Positions 33,369-46,265 of a DNA stretch of 64,000 bases are shown in pieces (position 1 is the stretch's first letter; each line of letters opens with the position of its first letter). A program made the translations under genes and the position numbers. The stretch covers positions 21,811,740-21,875,739 of the forward strand of contig JARCOQ010000012.1 of assembly GCA_029207755.1 (NCBI GenBank), read 5' to 3'. Origin of the DNA: Chamaea fasciata (taxonomy: Eukaryota > Chordata > Aves > Passeriformes > Sylviidae). Under the pieces are notes generated by a model. That model was not told where the DNA came from. It saw only the letters and a list, made by a program, of their open reading frames with translations, and made no database searches.

Positions 33369-33504
33369 ATGTTTCGTTCCTGAGCTGCAAGTGTACCCCC
33401 AAAACCGGGGGATCCATGAGTGCGACCTGAAGGCCCCGTTCGTGAGGAAGTTCTTCATTTGGAATAACACCCACCTTCCTGGCTGCTACGGGCTTATTCC
33501 CCAG
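33369..33504 (+). CDS. HYDIN: HYDIN module exon e12, copy II, intact acceptor
   Basis: Acceptor reads cccag at 33364-33368, the presumed ancestral state. It joins AG from e11 with A to give Arg-Cys-Phe-Val, as in HYDIN. Protein identical to the copy I exon body. The upstream alternative AG is also present, at 33331-33332. Confidence 0.92.
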
Positions 33505-33951
33505 GTTTGGCATCGCATCCACCTCCTCCTCTGAAATATTACTGTGGAGATTATTAGGGGGGAAGAGGGTTTGGATAAGACCTTGCCGGTTCCTATTCAG
33601 TCTTAAAGATCTGCTGAGAACAGGATCCTACCTGAATGTTAGCTTTAGGATGCAGTTTAATCTCTTGAGGAAAGGGCTTACGTTCTAGTCTTCAGGGTGT
33701 TTTCTTGTGGGAGATCTTCGAGGGTTGTGAAAAGCTGCTGCATCCACAGACACCAGTGCTTGTGCTGGCAGCCTCCTTGCAGAACCCCCTGAGAATGCTA
33801 AGCCTACAATTCTTGGATCTTGTTTGTGCCTTTTACCTTTGTCCTGGGGATTTTTAAAAATGTGTGTAAGTTGCTGTTGGGATGGATGTTAAGGAGTTTG
33901 AAGTTTCTTCAGAGGTCCCTCTGAAGCTGGATTTGATTCTGTCCCTTCTAG

Positions 33952-34116
33952 GAACCCGAGGAGGACTCTCCTGTGCTCTACTCCAGCCCCAGACCCTGTG
34001 GGATTCTCCAGCCTCGGAGCGCTGCAGAGATTCCAGTTACAGTTGAAATCCAAAGATTGGGCAAGCGTTGCACCAGTGTTTGTACCGGCGTGTTTGGGGA
34101 TGCAAGAAACCCACTG
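33952..34116 (+). CDS. HYDIN: HYDIN module exon e13, copy II
   Basis: Identical in protein to copy I, phase 0-0. Confidence 0.93.
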
Positions 34117-34979
34117 GTGAGTGCAAGGGGAGGTGTGTGCCTTCGTGCAACTGGTCCTGGCAGGGTGCACAGTGTGCGGGGATTCTTCCGGGGAAAAGAG
34201 GCACAGGCTGCTGTGGAGAAGGACAGCAGGGGCAGGTGGCATAAACAGCTCGTGCCTTATAGGTGGCAATGTCAGTGTCTGACCCAGAAGGTAGTTCATC
34301 TAAGCTGGAATTGAGGATCATTTTAATTACTCTTTAAAATGCTCTTAACTTTGGAAACATCTTTTTTAAAATGTTACCTCTCAGCACAAAAGAGGATGTC
34401 AGAAGATTTCTGGGAACCTTGGGCTTTCTGTAAAAGAAAGGAAAGCTGGCATCTGAAGAGTAGTTGCAAGGATTTAAGCTTACATTAAAACATGGAAATG
34501 GTGATGCCAAATTCCCTGGATGGCACCAAACATCTGAACCTGGGCCATTGTGGCACTGCATGTAAACCAGTCAACAGGGAGGACAGGCAGTGCAGGCTGT
34601 GCCAGGGAGCCTGAAGTTTGACTGAGCACTTGCTTTCAACTATCAGATTGCTTACCTAAAGAGAAGAGTTTCTCCCCACCCGAAGAACCAGTTGTTTAAC
34701 TGTCAGCCTGATCTTAACTAGAGATTTCTTGCAAAGCTTCTACCTTTGGACCAATAATTTGTAGTTTGAAAGTTTCTCTTTACTTAATCCTTTTCAATTT
34801 GGAGGTGAATACATAAGCTTTATTTTTTTCCCCCCAAAATCCCAGGAATTCAGCTGGAGAATGGTAGCTGTCCCTAAAGAAATAACTTGAGCTGGGTTGA
34901 GCTGTTTAAGCTTTTTTAGGTTTCCCTGTTTGGGTTTGATTTTTTTTTTTTACTCTTTCTTGCCTGCTTTCTGTAACAG

Positions 34980-35132
34980 AGAACAGAACTACAGAGCCTT
35001 GGACGGCTGTCAGCAGTCTACATAAGTCCAAGGCTGATAGAGTTCGGCAGGATCCTAGTGCTAAGGCCTAATTCACAAGCTTTTGGCCTCTTCAACGAAG
35101 GTCTCGTCGATTTAGACTTCAGGCTAGAGATT
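34980..35132 (+). CDS. HYDIN: HYDIN module exon e14, copy II
   Basis: Protein identical to copy I. The T-run before the acceptor is one base longer than in unit 1. Confidence 0.88.
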
Positions 35133-36956
35133 GTAAGTATCTGTGGGGCCGTTTTCCAGGGAAATTGACTGGTTGACATTACAAGCTGCCATGACGTGGT
35201 TTTTATATGCATCGGCCTGTGTGAGAGGAAGCGAGATACTCCAAGATTCCATCTGGGTGAGGCAAAAGGAACCTGGCTCTGGAGTGGTTTTAGCTGGGGC
35301 ACTCCTCAGTGAAATCAGGTGCAGAGATGTTGGAGCAGAAATTCGTCTGGATTGTGTTGACGAGTTCTCCCATAATTTTATGGAAAGTCTTTAGCTGTGT
35401 GTGTCACGGTTTTTGAGCTCTGAGATCAAGAGAAACCTGTGGTCCTTTGCTCCTCGGAGAGCATGGGTTTCCCTGTGCTTTCCCTGTGCCATCTACATTT
35501 GCTTTGTGCCAAACTGCTGTTCATGGTAGAGAAGAGGGTGTGAGGTCTGTCCTCAGACTGCTGGTGGGGAGGCAATTTTCACACCTGCTGTGGGTCAGGC
35601 CAGTTGGGCTGTCCACACAAAGACATGTGTGGGGGTTGTGCACCCCCCCAGCCTGTGGTCTCTGTGCCTTTGAAGAGCATCTTTGGGGACCGGCTGCAGA
35701 GAATGGCTGTTTAATATGTGAAGGCTGCATAGGGCAGAGGAGCTGGGGCTGCTCCCCTGGCAGGGAGAGCAGGGCTGCTGCAGCCAGGAAGGGCTTGTAG
35801 GCTGGGCCTGGGGCTGGGTGGGATGTCTGCTGGAGGGGGAGATCTCTGAGGGGCTTGAGGTCTGTTCTTCTCCATGCTGGGTGTGTTGAACTTGGAGCTG
35901 GTTAAAACCTGATCCTGTGGACTTGTTTGTGTCTGTGGATAAAGCATCAGGCCATGTGGGAAAGTCCAGCCACAGCCTCCTGAGCCAAGGAGGAGGGGCA
36001 TGATTTTTCCTCTTGCTGCTTTTCCTGCAGTTTGGGGGATAAATGTAACCTTAAAGTGAGGGATTTTTCCAGGACAGCTTTCTCGAACTACACAATGAAA
36101 TTCTGCCTTCCACCTCTTCAGGGAGCAATGCACCTTGGCTGGGTGGGCCTGGTGTGTAAAGGATGGGCTTCACGTGCTCGTTCCAGGGCTGGACCTGCAG
36201 AGCTGTGTCTGTACAGCTGTGCTGGTGCGGGGCCTTTCCTCCCTCCTTTGGGCAGCTTCCAGCTCTCTTGGCCTATCTGTGAAGCCCATGAGAAACCAGA
36301 GGACACGAGTTCTTAGGAAGAGTGGGCCATGCCCACTGAGCACATGTCATCCAGTTTTCCCTCTGCTTCCTTCTTTCCTGCTCTGCCATAACCATTTAGA
36401 GGTGACTTTTCCAAAGCAGAAGGCCCTGGGGCACCTCTCTACAGCGGATGATCAGTGGGAAGTGAGGGCCTCGGTCCTTTAGGGGACGTTGAAAAGCATT
36501 GATGGCCTCTTGGGAAAGGATAGTTTGGTGTTGGGGTTTTGCTCAACTGGTTTTGCGGAGATATTCTTCAGGCTCTCAGCAGTGTCCTCCAGCTGTGTGG
36601 TTTCTGGAGTGGGATTTGAGCCGTCATGACTTCCTCTGGCCCTGAGCCTTTGTGAGAAGCCAGGAGAGAGAAAGCAGCTTTCCTTGGCACACACTCCAGA
36701 GAAGGACTGGGGAAGGAACACTCTCCTGAGGATAAGCGTCCCTTGGGTTGGGCAAAACTGGGTTAATTAGGTGAGAGTCTGTTAAAGTACAGGTTGTGTA
36801 AGCTCTGCTGTTCCCCAATACTGCAGCTTAAATTTAGGGAAATTAGGCCTTTAGGATTTTTATCCTCCCCTCTTTAGTCTTCTCCTTTTCTTACACCCCA
36901 TAAGAGACCAGGGTGTATGGTTTCCATCCTAAATGCACATTATGCGTGTCTTACAG

Positions 36957-37195
36957 GCTTGTAAACCTCACTGCTATGTTATTGAACCCAGGGAAGGAGT
37001 GATCCCCGCCAGGGGTGATGTTCCTGTGACTGTCACAGCAACCCTGGATGACACTGGGGTTTTTGCTGATGCTCTCCAGCTGTTCATTGGGAACAGACTT
37101 TGGACCACCTCCACCCTCCTGGCTTTTGGCACTGGCACCACAATTGTCACAGACAAACCATTTGCCCCGGAGCTCAACTTGGGATACCAATTCAG
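36957..37195 (+). CDS. HYDIN: HYDIN module exon e15, copy II
   Basis: One replacement against copies I and III: His to Pro in ARGDVxVTVTA (c-to-a position 37024 context, ttcctgtg for ttcatgtg). It sits at the start of a beta strand. The DKPFAPELNLG signature is intact. Confidence 0.94.
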
Positions 37196-37487
37196 GTAGG
37201 AGATCTCCCACTCCCACCTCTCCTTCTGTCTCAACAAGGAGCAGTTTTCCTGTAGTCCTTCAGGCACGATCTTCTTCAGTGTTCAAAGACCCTGACTCCT
37301 TCCCTGAAGGCAGAGATACCTTTAGAGACATGTGATGGCCAGTTGAGCGTTGCTAGGTACCCTCAAAAACCACTGAAAGAGAAACCAGTTGCTCAATTGC
37401 CACTGAATTGCCTTCAGTTCTAACACATCTATGTCCTCACTTGGTCAAGTAATGATCTCGCAGGCTCCCCCAGAACAAAAGGTTCCC

Positions 37488-37575
37488 AAAATGGCGCCTG
37501 GATGAGGCGGGCCCTCCGTGTGGCTGCGGGACCAAGGGAAGATGGCATCGCACCCTTCCCTTCCAAAATGGCACC
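37488..37575 (+). promoter_or_regulatory. Cluster of three YY1-like ATGGC motifs, unit 2
   Basis: Counterpart of 10777-10864: aaaatggcgcc, aagatggcatc and aaaatggcacc within under 90 bp. Motif resemblance only; no exon start is seen beside it. Confidence 0.25.
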
Positions 37576-38867
37576 TGCCAGGCAAGCAGGGGCCCTGGGA
37601 GCAAATGGACAGGAGGGTGACGACCCCCCTGGGAAGGCAGGAGCCCGCAGAGCAGTTCCAGAGGCAGATGGAAACTTGCTGGTTTGTGTGGGGCCTGCAG
37701 TGCCGCTGCCAACGCTTCCTCACGCTGCTCGTGGGCTCTGCTGCTGCCCTGCCTGCCCAGGACTGATGCTTGTGCGGGAGGCCAGAATGTTAGGGTGCCC
37801 TCTCAGGTGCCTCACCTCTGGGTTTGACCGGCAGCCTCAGGATGGCCTAAAATATTAGCGAGGCAGCATGATCAGAGGTGTTTGAAAAGCAAAACTGTTT
37901 TAATTAAGGTGAAAATAAGAAGCCATGCAGAAAAAAGAGAAAAAGCTGTGCCGAGTGCAAGGAGGACCTTTGCACTTGCTACAACACCCCAAAAATGCCC
38001 TGAGGATCTTGGTCTATTCTCTTAAGCATGTAACAATCCAGGCCGGATTCTTGGCATCCTGCCCAATAGAAATAGGAACAGGGCTTGAGGCACAGTCTCA
38101 AAGATCCAAGGGCTGCGTCCGTCCTGGCACAAGGCCAAAAAAGGTATCAAAACCTCTGGTTTTTACCTCATGAGTGAAACAAAGAATGGAACCCAAATCC
38201 TTCCCTTAAATGGAAGCCTCCTTGCCACTGTGGGGCTGCAAACCCTACCAGGTGAGGTACACTTCTACACAGGACCTTGCTCATTTTTCCGTTGCCAGCA
38301 GAGTTTGCAAAGTTCACTTCAAAACAGTTTCTGATTGCGAAATGAAGTTTCTACAAATGACCACCAGTGCAAAACCAAAGCTTCTATGAACGAGAGAGCC
38401 CCTGCTCCCCTGGTTTCCTCTCCTAGAGCAGACAGATGATTTCTAGCAGCTTGCTGGGATCGTCCAGAAACTTCCTCCGCGCTGGCTTTTAAAAATGCCT
38501 GCAATCATACCCCCGCACACAAGGGCCTCAGGTGCAGGATCTCAAAGATTCAATAACAGTTTCGGGTGCAGATTAATGCAAAATACAGTAACAGTATGAA
38601 TCACCCCAGAACACACATTTTGGAGGAAAACACCAGATCCTGTTAGCCTGGCCTGGAAAATGCTACATTACCATTAGAAACATATTCCTCCTTGCAATAA
38701 CGACATCAGAAGGGCAGCTTATCAGACACTGTTCCCGGTCCACATTAAGAGCTGCAAATGAAGACGGTCTCCAAGCTATTAACAGCTCAGAATCCTCATT
38801 GGGAGCAATCTGATGACCAGGACAATAGCTTCTCCCATACTATTTTCCATTCTGGTTGGTCTTCTAG

Positions 38868-39126
38868 CCTCCTTCCCTGTGCTCGTCAGTTCAGACTAAC
38901 AGATGGGGGCCACCACTTCCATCAGCTCTTCTGGAAGGTGGAATGTAACAGGCCAGCTGGGAAGGAGGGCCAGAGCACCTCAGCCCACAGTAGCCCCAAG
39001 GCCAAACGTGATTCCCAGAGGCGCAAACGTACGGCCCCCGTGTTTGGGCTGGAGCCGCTGTCAATGGACCTGAAGCCAGGAGAGTCTGTGGACTTGGTGC
39101 TGCCAGGCTTCTCCCGCAAGGCGCAG
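38868..39126 (+). CDS. HYDIN: HYDIN module exon e16, copy II
   Basis: One replacement against copy I, His to Arg in SLLPCA(H/R)QFRL, and two changed bases in the pyrimidine tract before the acceptor (ggttggtcttctag). Donor gtgagg from 39127. Phase 2 to 0, so it can join in frame to e1 of copy III at 40916. Confidence 0.88.
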
Positions 39127-40915
39127 GTGAGGTCCCCACCACGGGCTGAGCTGGGGAAGCATCAGATCCCCTCCCCTGGGCTCGTTCCACAGTCCCTTGA
39201 CATTTGCCTGGGGAAATGAGCCTGTTTGGCTCCCTTTGTGCAGCTCACAGTCAAAGCTCAGGGGCTGAGTCGTCTACGCTTTCTGCTGGAATCACTATCA
39301 TTAGTGGCACTGGCACGGCAGGAAATGTTCTGAAACAGCCCTGGAATCAGATTGATGTAGCAGAAGCAGTAGGAGGCCTTTAGGTGCCACTTCAGGCTCC
39401 TGCTAAGATTCATCCAGCTCTGCTCAGATTTTCCAAAAGCAGCATGGTGCTCTGCTTTCCCCTTGGAGAACCACAGAACATCCAAAGCCATGTGCTCCTG
39501 TTTTGCAGTTTCCCAAGAGAGCTGAGAGGGAAAAAGTTGAAAAACGTCAGCAGTCGTGTTGGACTCTAAAGGGGAAAACTGAGACCATTTGAATTTCAGT
39601 CAGGGAAACATTTTCTTAAATGAGGCTTGTGCCAAGAGTGGGCTGGTGGGAAGAGACAGGAAGGACTCAAAATCATCTGGTTTAGACTTTTTGAGAGCAT
39701 TTTGGTGCTCAGGGGTTGATATCTATGTGTTGAAAATGCATGTTTGCTGTGTCTGTGTATCCCAGAGAGCAGAACTTGGCCTGCTGGCTGCAAGCGGGAA
39801 TGCCCAGCAGCCCAGCTTGCCTGCACAGGCAGCAAGAACCCCTGGAGAGCCAAGGTTGGCTTTTAATACTGAAACCACACTGTGAGTCAGTGCTGGTCAT
39901 GTTTTGAAATATTCCCCCCGCAGGCCCGGCCCCCCTCCCCAGGGCTAGCTCTGGAGAGGCTTTGGAGGAATATCTCCGAAGGGACAGGACAAAAGATTTC
40001 AAAAGAGGCTCTTACCCCCAGATTATTCCAAGTCGTTTATTCCTCAAAGGGGTCCAGGGGCCGAAAGAGAGAGAACAAAGAAATCCAGGGGTCTTATCTA
40101 GTCTCCTATTTTGGGAGGGTCCTGGCATTCAGCCAATTAGGTGTGGACATGTAGGGAGGAAATTCCAGAAGGGTCAAAAGGCAAGAGACCATTCCCCTAA
40201 AGAATTGCAAGGTTTCTCCAGGAGGAAAATGCCTTTGAAGCCCACAGTCAACAGGCACAACCTGTCTGTGTTTCCATCACTTTCGGGGAGGTGATTGCTG
40301 TAATCAGTTGATGATTCTTCCTTGCTGCTTTACTGGCGCTTTAAATTCTCTTTGTCATCTCCCTTTTTTAGGGATTGCTGTGTTCCTTCTTTTGCTTTTC
40401 AGGTTTGCTTTTGTTCCCAGTAAGGCCACAGTGTTTGGTCTCCTCTCTTGCTGCTCTGCCTGCATGACTGTATCCCCCAGAACTGCCCTATCCAAAGCTG
40501 ACCTGCTAGAAAGGAATTTCTTCTTCCCCGCAGGAGAATGTGCTGTTATGCTTTCAGGTAGCCCATTCCCTCCGTGGAACACGACTGCATAGCTGTGTGC
40601 AGGCAGAAATCAGCAGGTTTTTGGCCCTGTTGAATATGCAGATGATTTGGTTCAGGTGCTCTTGTCTCCATCCTGCCGGTGCTGACCTGCTCGGCCCTTC
40701 CTTCCCACCAGGCACTGCCCTACTGCCCCTGGCCAAAATGCTGGAGCCAGACAGAAGGGATTCAAGTTCACCCTTGGGAATTCTGTGCCTGTACCTCCAC
40801 AGCAGAAAGGGCTTTGGAAAAGGGGTCAAGGAAGGACGTCACCAGGGCATGGACAGGTCTCCTCTTGTCCTGTTTCCTCAAGTGGCAAAATCATGGTTCC
40901 ATGTCTTTCCTGCAG
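39127..40915 (+). other. Module junction intron between e16 (copy II) and e1 (copy III)
   Basis: Same layout as 12416-14204, including the solo LTR and the open frame running into e1. No extra exon recognised. Confidence 0.7.
39900..40246 (-). mobile_element. Solo LTR of an avian endogenous retrovirus, unit 2
   Basis: Copy of the 13189-13535 element with the same length and the same GTCA flanks (39896-39899 and 40247-40250). It arrived by duplication of the unit, not by a new insertion. Confidence 0.7.
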
Positions 40916-41050
40916 AATCTTCAGGGGGTGCAGGTCTCCATGGAGAGCTCACCTTACTTCCAGCTGGCGGGCCCCAGTGATGCATGCCGTGCCGTGCCAG
41001 GAGGCGCCATTACCGATGTGCACGTCCACTTCACTCCTGACGAGAACAAG
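40916..41050 (+). CDS. HYDIN: HYDIN module exon e1, copy III
   Basis: Identical in protein to copy II, phase 0-0, with the same upstream in-frame ATG (40901). Confidence 0.85.
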
Positions 41051-42474
41051 GTGAGACTGGAGGAGCCAAAACACAGAATTATCTCCAAAGCCATTGTTGT
41101 CCCTGCACTCTGGGTACAGCCCATGCTGTGAGCTTGGCTCCAGGCCGTGGGCAGGCAGCCTGCAGCCAGTCCCAGCTTGGCATGTGCTGTCAGGCCCTGC
41201 ACCCAGGCCTGACAGGCCCTGCTTCCCCTCGCTGCACATTCCTCTGAGCATTCCCAAGGGAAGAAAGATGCCCAGGGAACAGTAGGCAAACGGTAGAGGG
41301 GTGTTGATAGATGTCTGGCCATCTCTAGGTATAGTGGAAGGGGTTTCGTTATTCTGCAAAGTACTAGAGGAACAAAGAGGTCAGAGAGCTTTCCGCCTTC
41401 CTGACGGGCAACAGCTTCCCTGCCTCACCCGGGGCTGGAGCAAGGACGGTGCTTTTTCACACCCTCTGTTCTCCAGCCTTGCGGCTGTGCTGTCCCAGAG
41501 CACAGCTGACCATGATACGGCTGCAAGGCCAGGGCAGAGGATGTGCTGTGCCCGTGGGCCCAGCCTGGCACAGGCACACTGAGCTCTAGGTGCCCTTAGT
41601 CAGCAGGAGCTTGGTGAGCTGCAGGGGACTTGGACACCTGCCTGAAAGAGCTCGTGTAGGGCAGGTACAGCCTGCAGGCAGGCAGACCTGTGGGCCCAGA
41701 GCCGGTGGCAGCGACACTGCTGCGGCTCTGTCTTCATGCCTGTCACTGTGGCTGCTCTGTCAGCTGGCGCCCATTCCATGCCAATTGTGCTTTTGCGTGC
41801 AAGTTTGAACACCAGTGCCGAGGCCCTGGCAAGTCTGCTCTCAGCGCTGTGATCTGGAGGCTCGTTCATACAGAGGGGTTTAGGACATGGCATGGAAGGG
41901 AGGAGGCCTTGCAGGGAAACAAAGAGAGGCTCTTTGCAACAGCATCCTGCTACCTCTTAGCACTGTTCTTCTCGTGACTTGGTTGGAGAGGCAAAATTAG
42001 AGGGGAGTTCTGAGCAAACAGATATTTCTACACCAGGCCAGAGGTCCAGGATCTCTTTGGGTGCAGCTGTTCTCTCAGTTTCCTTTTGCTGCTTAGATTC
42101 AGTTTAACACTTTGTCCTATTCTCAATCCGTGGGAATATAGTAACCTAAGGAGGAATGTCCTGTGTTCCCTAGCTCCATGTTCCTTAGAAGGGACTTAGG
42201 AATTATTTAACATCATTAAAATTGAGAGTAAAAATTATGGTGGCCCTGGGCACTTGTCTGTATGACCCAAGTGACACAAGAGCTTAATGCCACTGAGATA
42301 GGTTTTGCAAAGTGCACTGCTGCCTTTAAAATGTGAGATATTAGTAGAACTTATTGTTCATTTGGGGGTGGAATAGGTAAATTGATACCCTTGAAGGGAT
42401 ATAGGAAATGGCTTTTCTTCTGCCATGGAGATGGCACCAAATGACCTGTGCTGAGACAGTTTCTTTTCCTGCAG

Positions 42475-42674
42475 GTTTATTCCCATGAGCTCGTCTGCGT
42501 CAGTGGAGAGGAAAGGATAGTTGTGCCAATTCGGGCCATCCCTGCCCGAGCTATCCTGGACTTCCCTGACGAGCTGGACTTCTCAAAGTGTCCAGTCAAG
42601 GGCAGCACCCGCAAGAGTCTGCTGATTCAGAATTGTGGTAGTGTGGCAGCTCATTACCAGCTGGGCACCGAGAG
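42475..42674 (+). CDS. HYDIN: HYDIN module exon e2, copy III
   Basis: Two silent changes against copy II (Pro cca to cct, Pro ccg to cca); protein unchanged. Confidence 0.95.
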
Positions 42675-44206
42675 GTGAGGCAGCTCATCTGTCCTTGTGC
42701 AAAACACCTTTGGGGGATAACAGAGTTGGGAAAGAACAACAAAAGGAACCAGAGCATGGGAGCTGCTGCCCTGCGTCGCCGGCTGGAAATGGGCAGGATG
42801 GATGGCATCTGCTCTTGCTTTCAGTGTTCTTAGCAGGATGCAGCCTTTGAGCTTTCTCTGCCCCAGATTTCCTGGGGGGTGCTGGAACATGTTAGTTGCT
42901 GGCTTGCGCCCTCCTGAGCACAAGCAGCTTCTGAAATGGGTACTCACCACTGTCAGCCAAACAGACCCATTCTCTGGGAGGACACAGGCACATGGCTTTC
43001 CAGTGGTGCCTGCATCAGATGCCCAACATGAGCTGTGTTGCAGGCAGCCGGTGCAGTTCCTGTTACTTAAAGCTGATCTGATTTCCCTTGTCAGCTGAGG
43101 GCATCAGTCCCCTCTTCTGTTCCACGATGAACCTTTGAAAGCCGGTTTAAAATTTCAAACACGTGCTTTAAATCTCTGAATAAGGTCGTCCCCCCTTTCA
43201 TTGAGATCTCATTTTACATATTCTGAAGTTCCTGTGTTTCTGCTGTTTTTTCATTTTGGTTTGTGTTAAATGTTTGCCAAAAGATCATGAATTCTTCATT
43301 GGGAACTTTCATAAATGTCAAGCTCCTCCAAGGCCTATCAATACACCACATGCCCATAGGCATAGGCACAGGTGTATTAGAAACATGAGACATTTAGTGA
43401 CTATGTGAAAAGCAATTGGGCTGATTTAGAAGATAAAAGTATAGAATAACTTTCTCTAGAGGGGACCTCTGGAAATTGTCCGAGCAAATACGCTGCTCAA
43501 AGCAAGACCAGTGTCCGGGGATTGCAAGGGGCCATTGGGAGATCTGGAGTTGTCTTTAGATGCCATACAAGGAAACAAACAAACAAATGGACTAGTTAAA
43601 AAGCCGAAGAAGACCTATTAAAACCCCTCCATGACCTTATCTTTTCTGCCTGTCGGGTGCAGTAGTGATTCATTGAAAGGGTAGATCTAACAGGATGAGA
43701 ACTATCTTAAGGAACAGCTGACAATTAACTCACTATATTGCTCTAATCAAGCCATAAAAGGCCAAAATTTATCCTGCCAGCCCCATCTCTTGGCAGTGGT
43801 TTTCATTTGGTTATTATAGCGTCAGGGATGTCTCCTTCACAGTCCTTCTTATCTGTGGGCTCAGGGAACAGCTTAGTGATGTTGACTGAAATTCAGAGGA
43901 GTTAAGTTTAACTGTAGAGCTTGTGTCCTTGGGTCTTGGGGAGCCAGGTCTATATGAGAGATGACTGCTCCAGCAGGAACAGGGGAGTCTGGTGGGTACA
44001 GCCTGGGGTGGGATGTAGGAGATGCAAGGGCTGATTTGCACTCAGTTTTTCAGCCCTGACAACTGAAACTTGGCTGGATCCTCTTCTCCTGGTAATTTGA
44101 AAATAAGAAGATATCTTCTTTCTCACGCAACCCCTGAGGTCACTCCCAGGAGTGTTATTCGCATCCTGCCATCTGAGGGCAGGAGTATGTAACATGGGGC
44201 AGGAGT

Positions 44207-44602
44207 GGGAAGGGAAGGGAAGGGAAGGGAAGGGAAGGGAAGGGAAGGGAAGGGAAGGGAAGGGAAGGGAAGGGAAGGGAAGGGAAGGGAAGGGAAGGGA
44301 AGGGAAGGGAAGGGAAGGGAAGGGAAGGGAAGGGAAGGGAAGGGAAGGGAAGGGAAGGGAAGGGAAGGGAAGGGAAGGGAAGGGAAGGGAAGGGAAGGGA
44401 AGGGAAGGGAAGGGAAGGGAAGGGAAGGGAAGGGAAGGGAAGGGAAGGGAAGGGAAGGGAAGGGAAGGGAAGGGAAGGGAAGGGAAGGGAAGGGAAGGGA
44501 AGGGAAGGGAAGGGAAGGGAAGGGAAGGGAAGGGAAGGGAAGGGAAGGGAAGGGAAGGGAAGGGAAGGGAAGGGAAGGGAAGGGAAGGGAAGGGAAGGGA
44601 AG
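44207..44602. repeat. (GGGAA)n microsatellite, about 79 repeats, unit 2
   Basis: About 396 bp of uninterrupted GGGAA, some 22 repeats longer than the unit 1 array, while both flanks remain nearly identical. Confidence 0.98.
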
Positions 44603-46143
44603 GGGAGTGCTGAAGTGTGGCCAGGGACTCCCTTAACTGGCAGCTTCTCTTTCTGGCAAAATTCCTGACAAAACAATAAGAAAAAAATCCTGTGCCTTGC
44701 CCACACCAGGCACCGATCCCCCAAGCCCCAGCAGAGACCTGCAGCAGTGCTGGCTCACCCTCGGGGCAGATGTGGGAGCTCGTACAGTAATCGGGCTCCG
44801 GGGCTGCTGGGGCCTTGTCTTTCCTCCTCTCTCCCCAAAGTCTCACATCCAGCACATAAACATTGCTGGCCCAAGGCTTCTCCATCAGCCACTAGTGATG
44901 TTCTCACTAGTGGTAATGGAGCAGGTCAGGCCCATAACTGCAGCAATAGGTCCTTAGTGAGCAGAACCTGAAGCAAGTTCATCAGCTGTCACTACTGACA
45001 TGAATGAAATTCAGCTTGCCAGATGTTCTCTATATTTTTGTGTGTGATAAGTTCATCACCAAACTCCCCAGAACACCCTTTCTGTGCACAGATTGACCAC
45101 CAGCAAAGCACTGAGGAACTTTTGTTTCCTCAGTGGGGCTGTGGAAGAGCACAAAGCCCAGCAACTTCTGGGCAGAAGCACATTTCACCTGAGCTGTCCC
45201 TGAGCATCAAAGCACGGAGTCTTGTGTTTGTCAGGCAAGAACTGTTCACCTGGTGACCAATCCTAATTGCTCCTGTTACATCCAAAGTGCACCAAGACAT
45301 TTGCGTAATTATTTCCAACACATTGCGCAGAGTTTGTCTGGTGAGCCAAGCAAACAGTTGCCAGCCTGGATGACAACCCAGGGCCCCAGACTGCACTGCT
45401 GGTAAATACACAAAACCCTCCTGTTCTGCCTCCTCGATGTGCTCCTGCTAATGGTGCTTCATATGGCTGGGATTGGATCCTTCAGATTGTAAATGGCATC
45501 CTCCTTTTGGGTCTTGTTTCCATGTCACTGTATTGCTCTAATCTGCATTTGCACTCTTTCAGAGTTTTGATTGCTCCTTTTTGTAGAGCAGCTTTCATTG
45601 AAATGCTGACAAAATGTGCTAATTCAGGATCTTTTCAAGGTAAAATAAACCAAAGAGCCACGCTGCAAATTCAACAGTAGTTATTCCGTGGTCTTCAAGA
45701 GAAAGTTCCTTCTCCCTGTCTGATTCCTAGGCTGTAATCTCACAAGAGAGATAGTGCCCTAACATTTGCATCTCTTGAGAGGAAGTTTATAGGTAGCAGG
45801 AAATGAGAAATTCCTGAGGCAGTCAGCGTCAAGTTATGCATGCAGATAGCTCTTAACTCTCTCTGTGCTTTTCACAAACCATTCTCTGATGGGATTGCTG
45901 GCAGTCAGAAGGCTGGATGCAGAGTATGGGGGAGATTAGGTCGTTTTATCCCACAGGATCTTCTGAGGGCTGGATCTCCTCAGAAGTGGGTCAGTAGCTG
46001 TTTCTGATCCTGGCTGTTCTGTCTGTCTTGGCCGTAGTTTGTTTGCTCCCTGCTTGCCCAAGTGAGCTGAAGTGACCTGCACTGCAGAAAGAATGTCATG
46101 GCCAGAATTCCCCCCAAGTCCTGATCCTCTCTTTGTGTTGCAG

Positions 46144-46265
46144 TCCTTTCTCCGTGGTTCCAGCCGAAGGAATTCTGGGCCCTGGTCACACCATGCAGGT
46201 GACAGTGGGATTTCACCCGCTGACGTGCGGTGACCATTTCGGGTCCCTGGTGGCGCGCTGCATAG
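46144..46265 (+). CDS. HYDIN: HYDIN module exon e3, copy III
   Basis: One replacement against copy II: Thr to Ile in VARC(T/I)G, two codons before the donor. Confidence 0.95.

Noticed and set aside
13189..40246. The two LTR copies as the ends of one provirus
   Set aside because: They are 26.7 kb apart with HYDIN exons between them, each has its own identical GTCA flanks, and both lie inside the larger tandem unit. They are duplicated solo LTRs.
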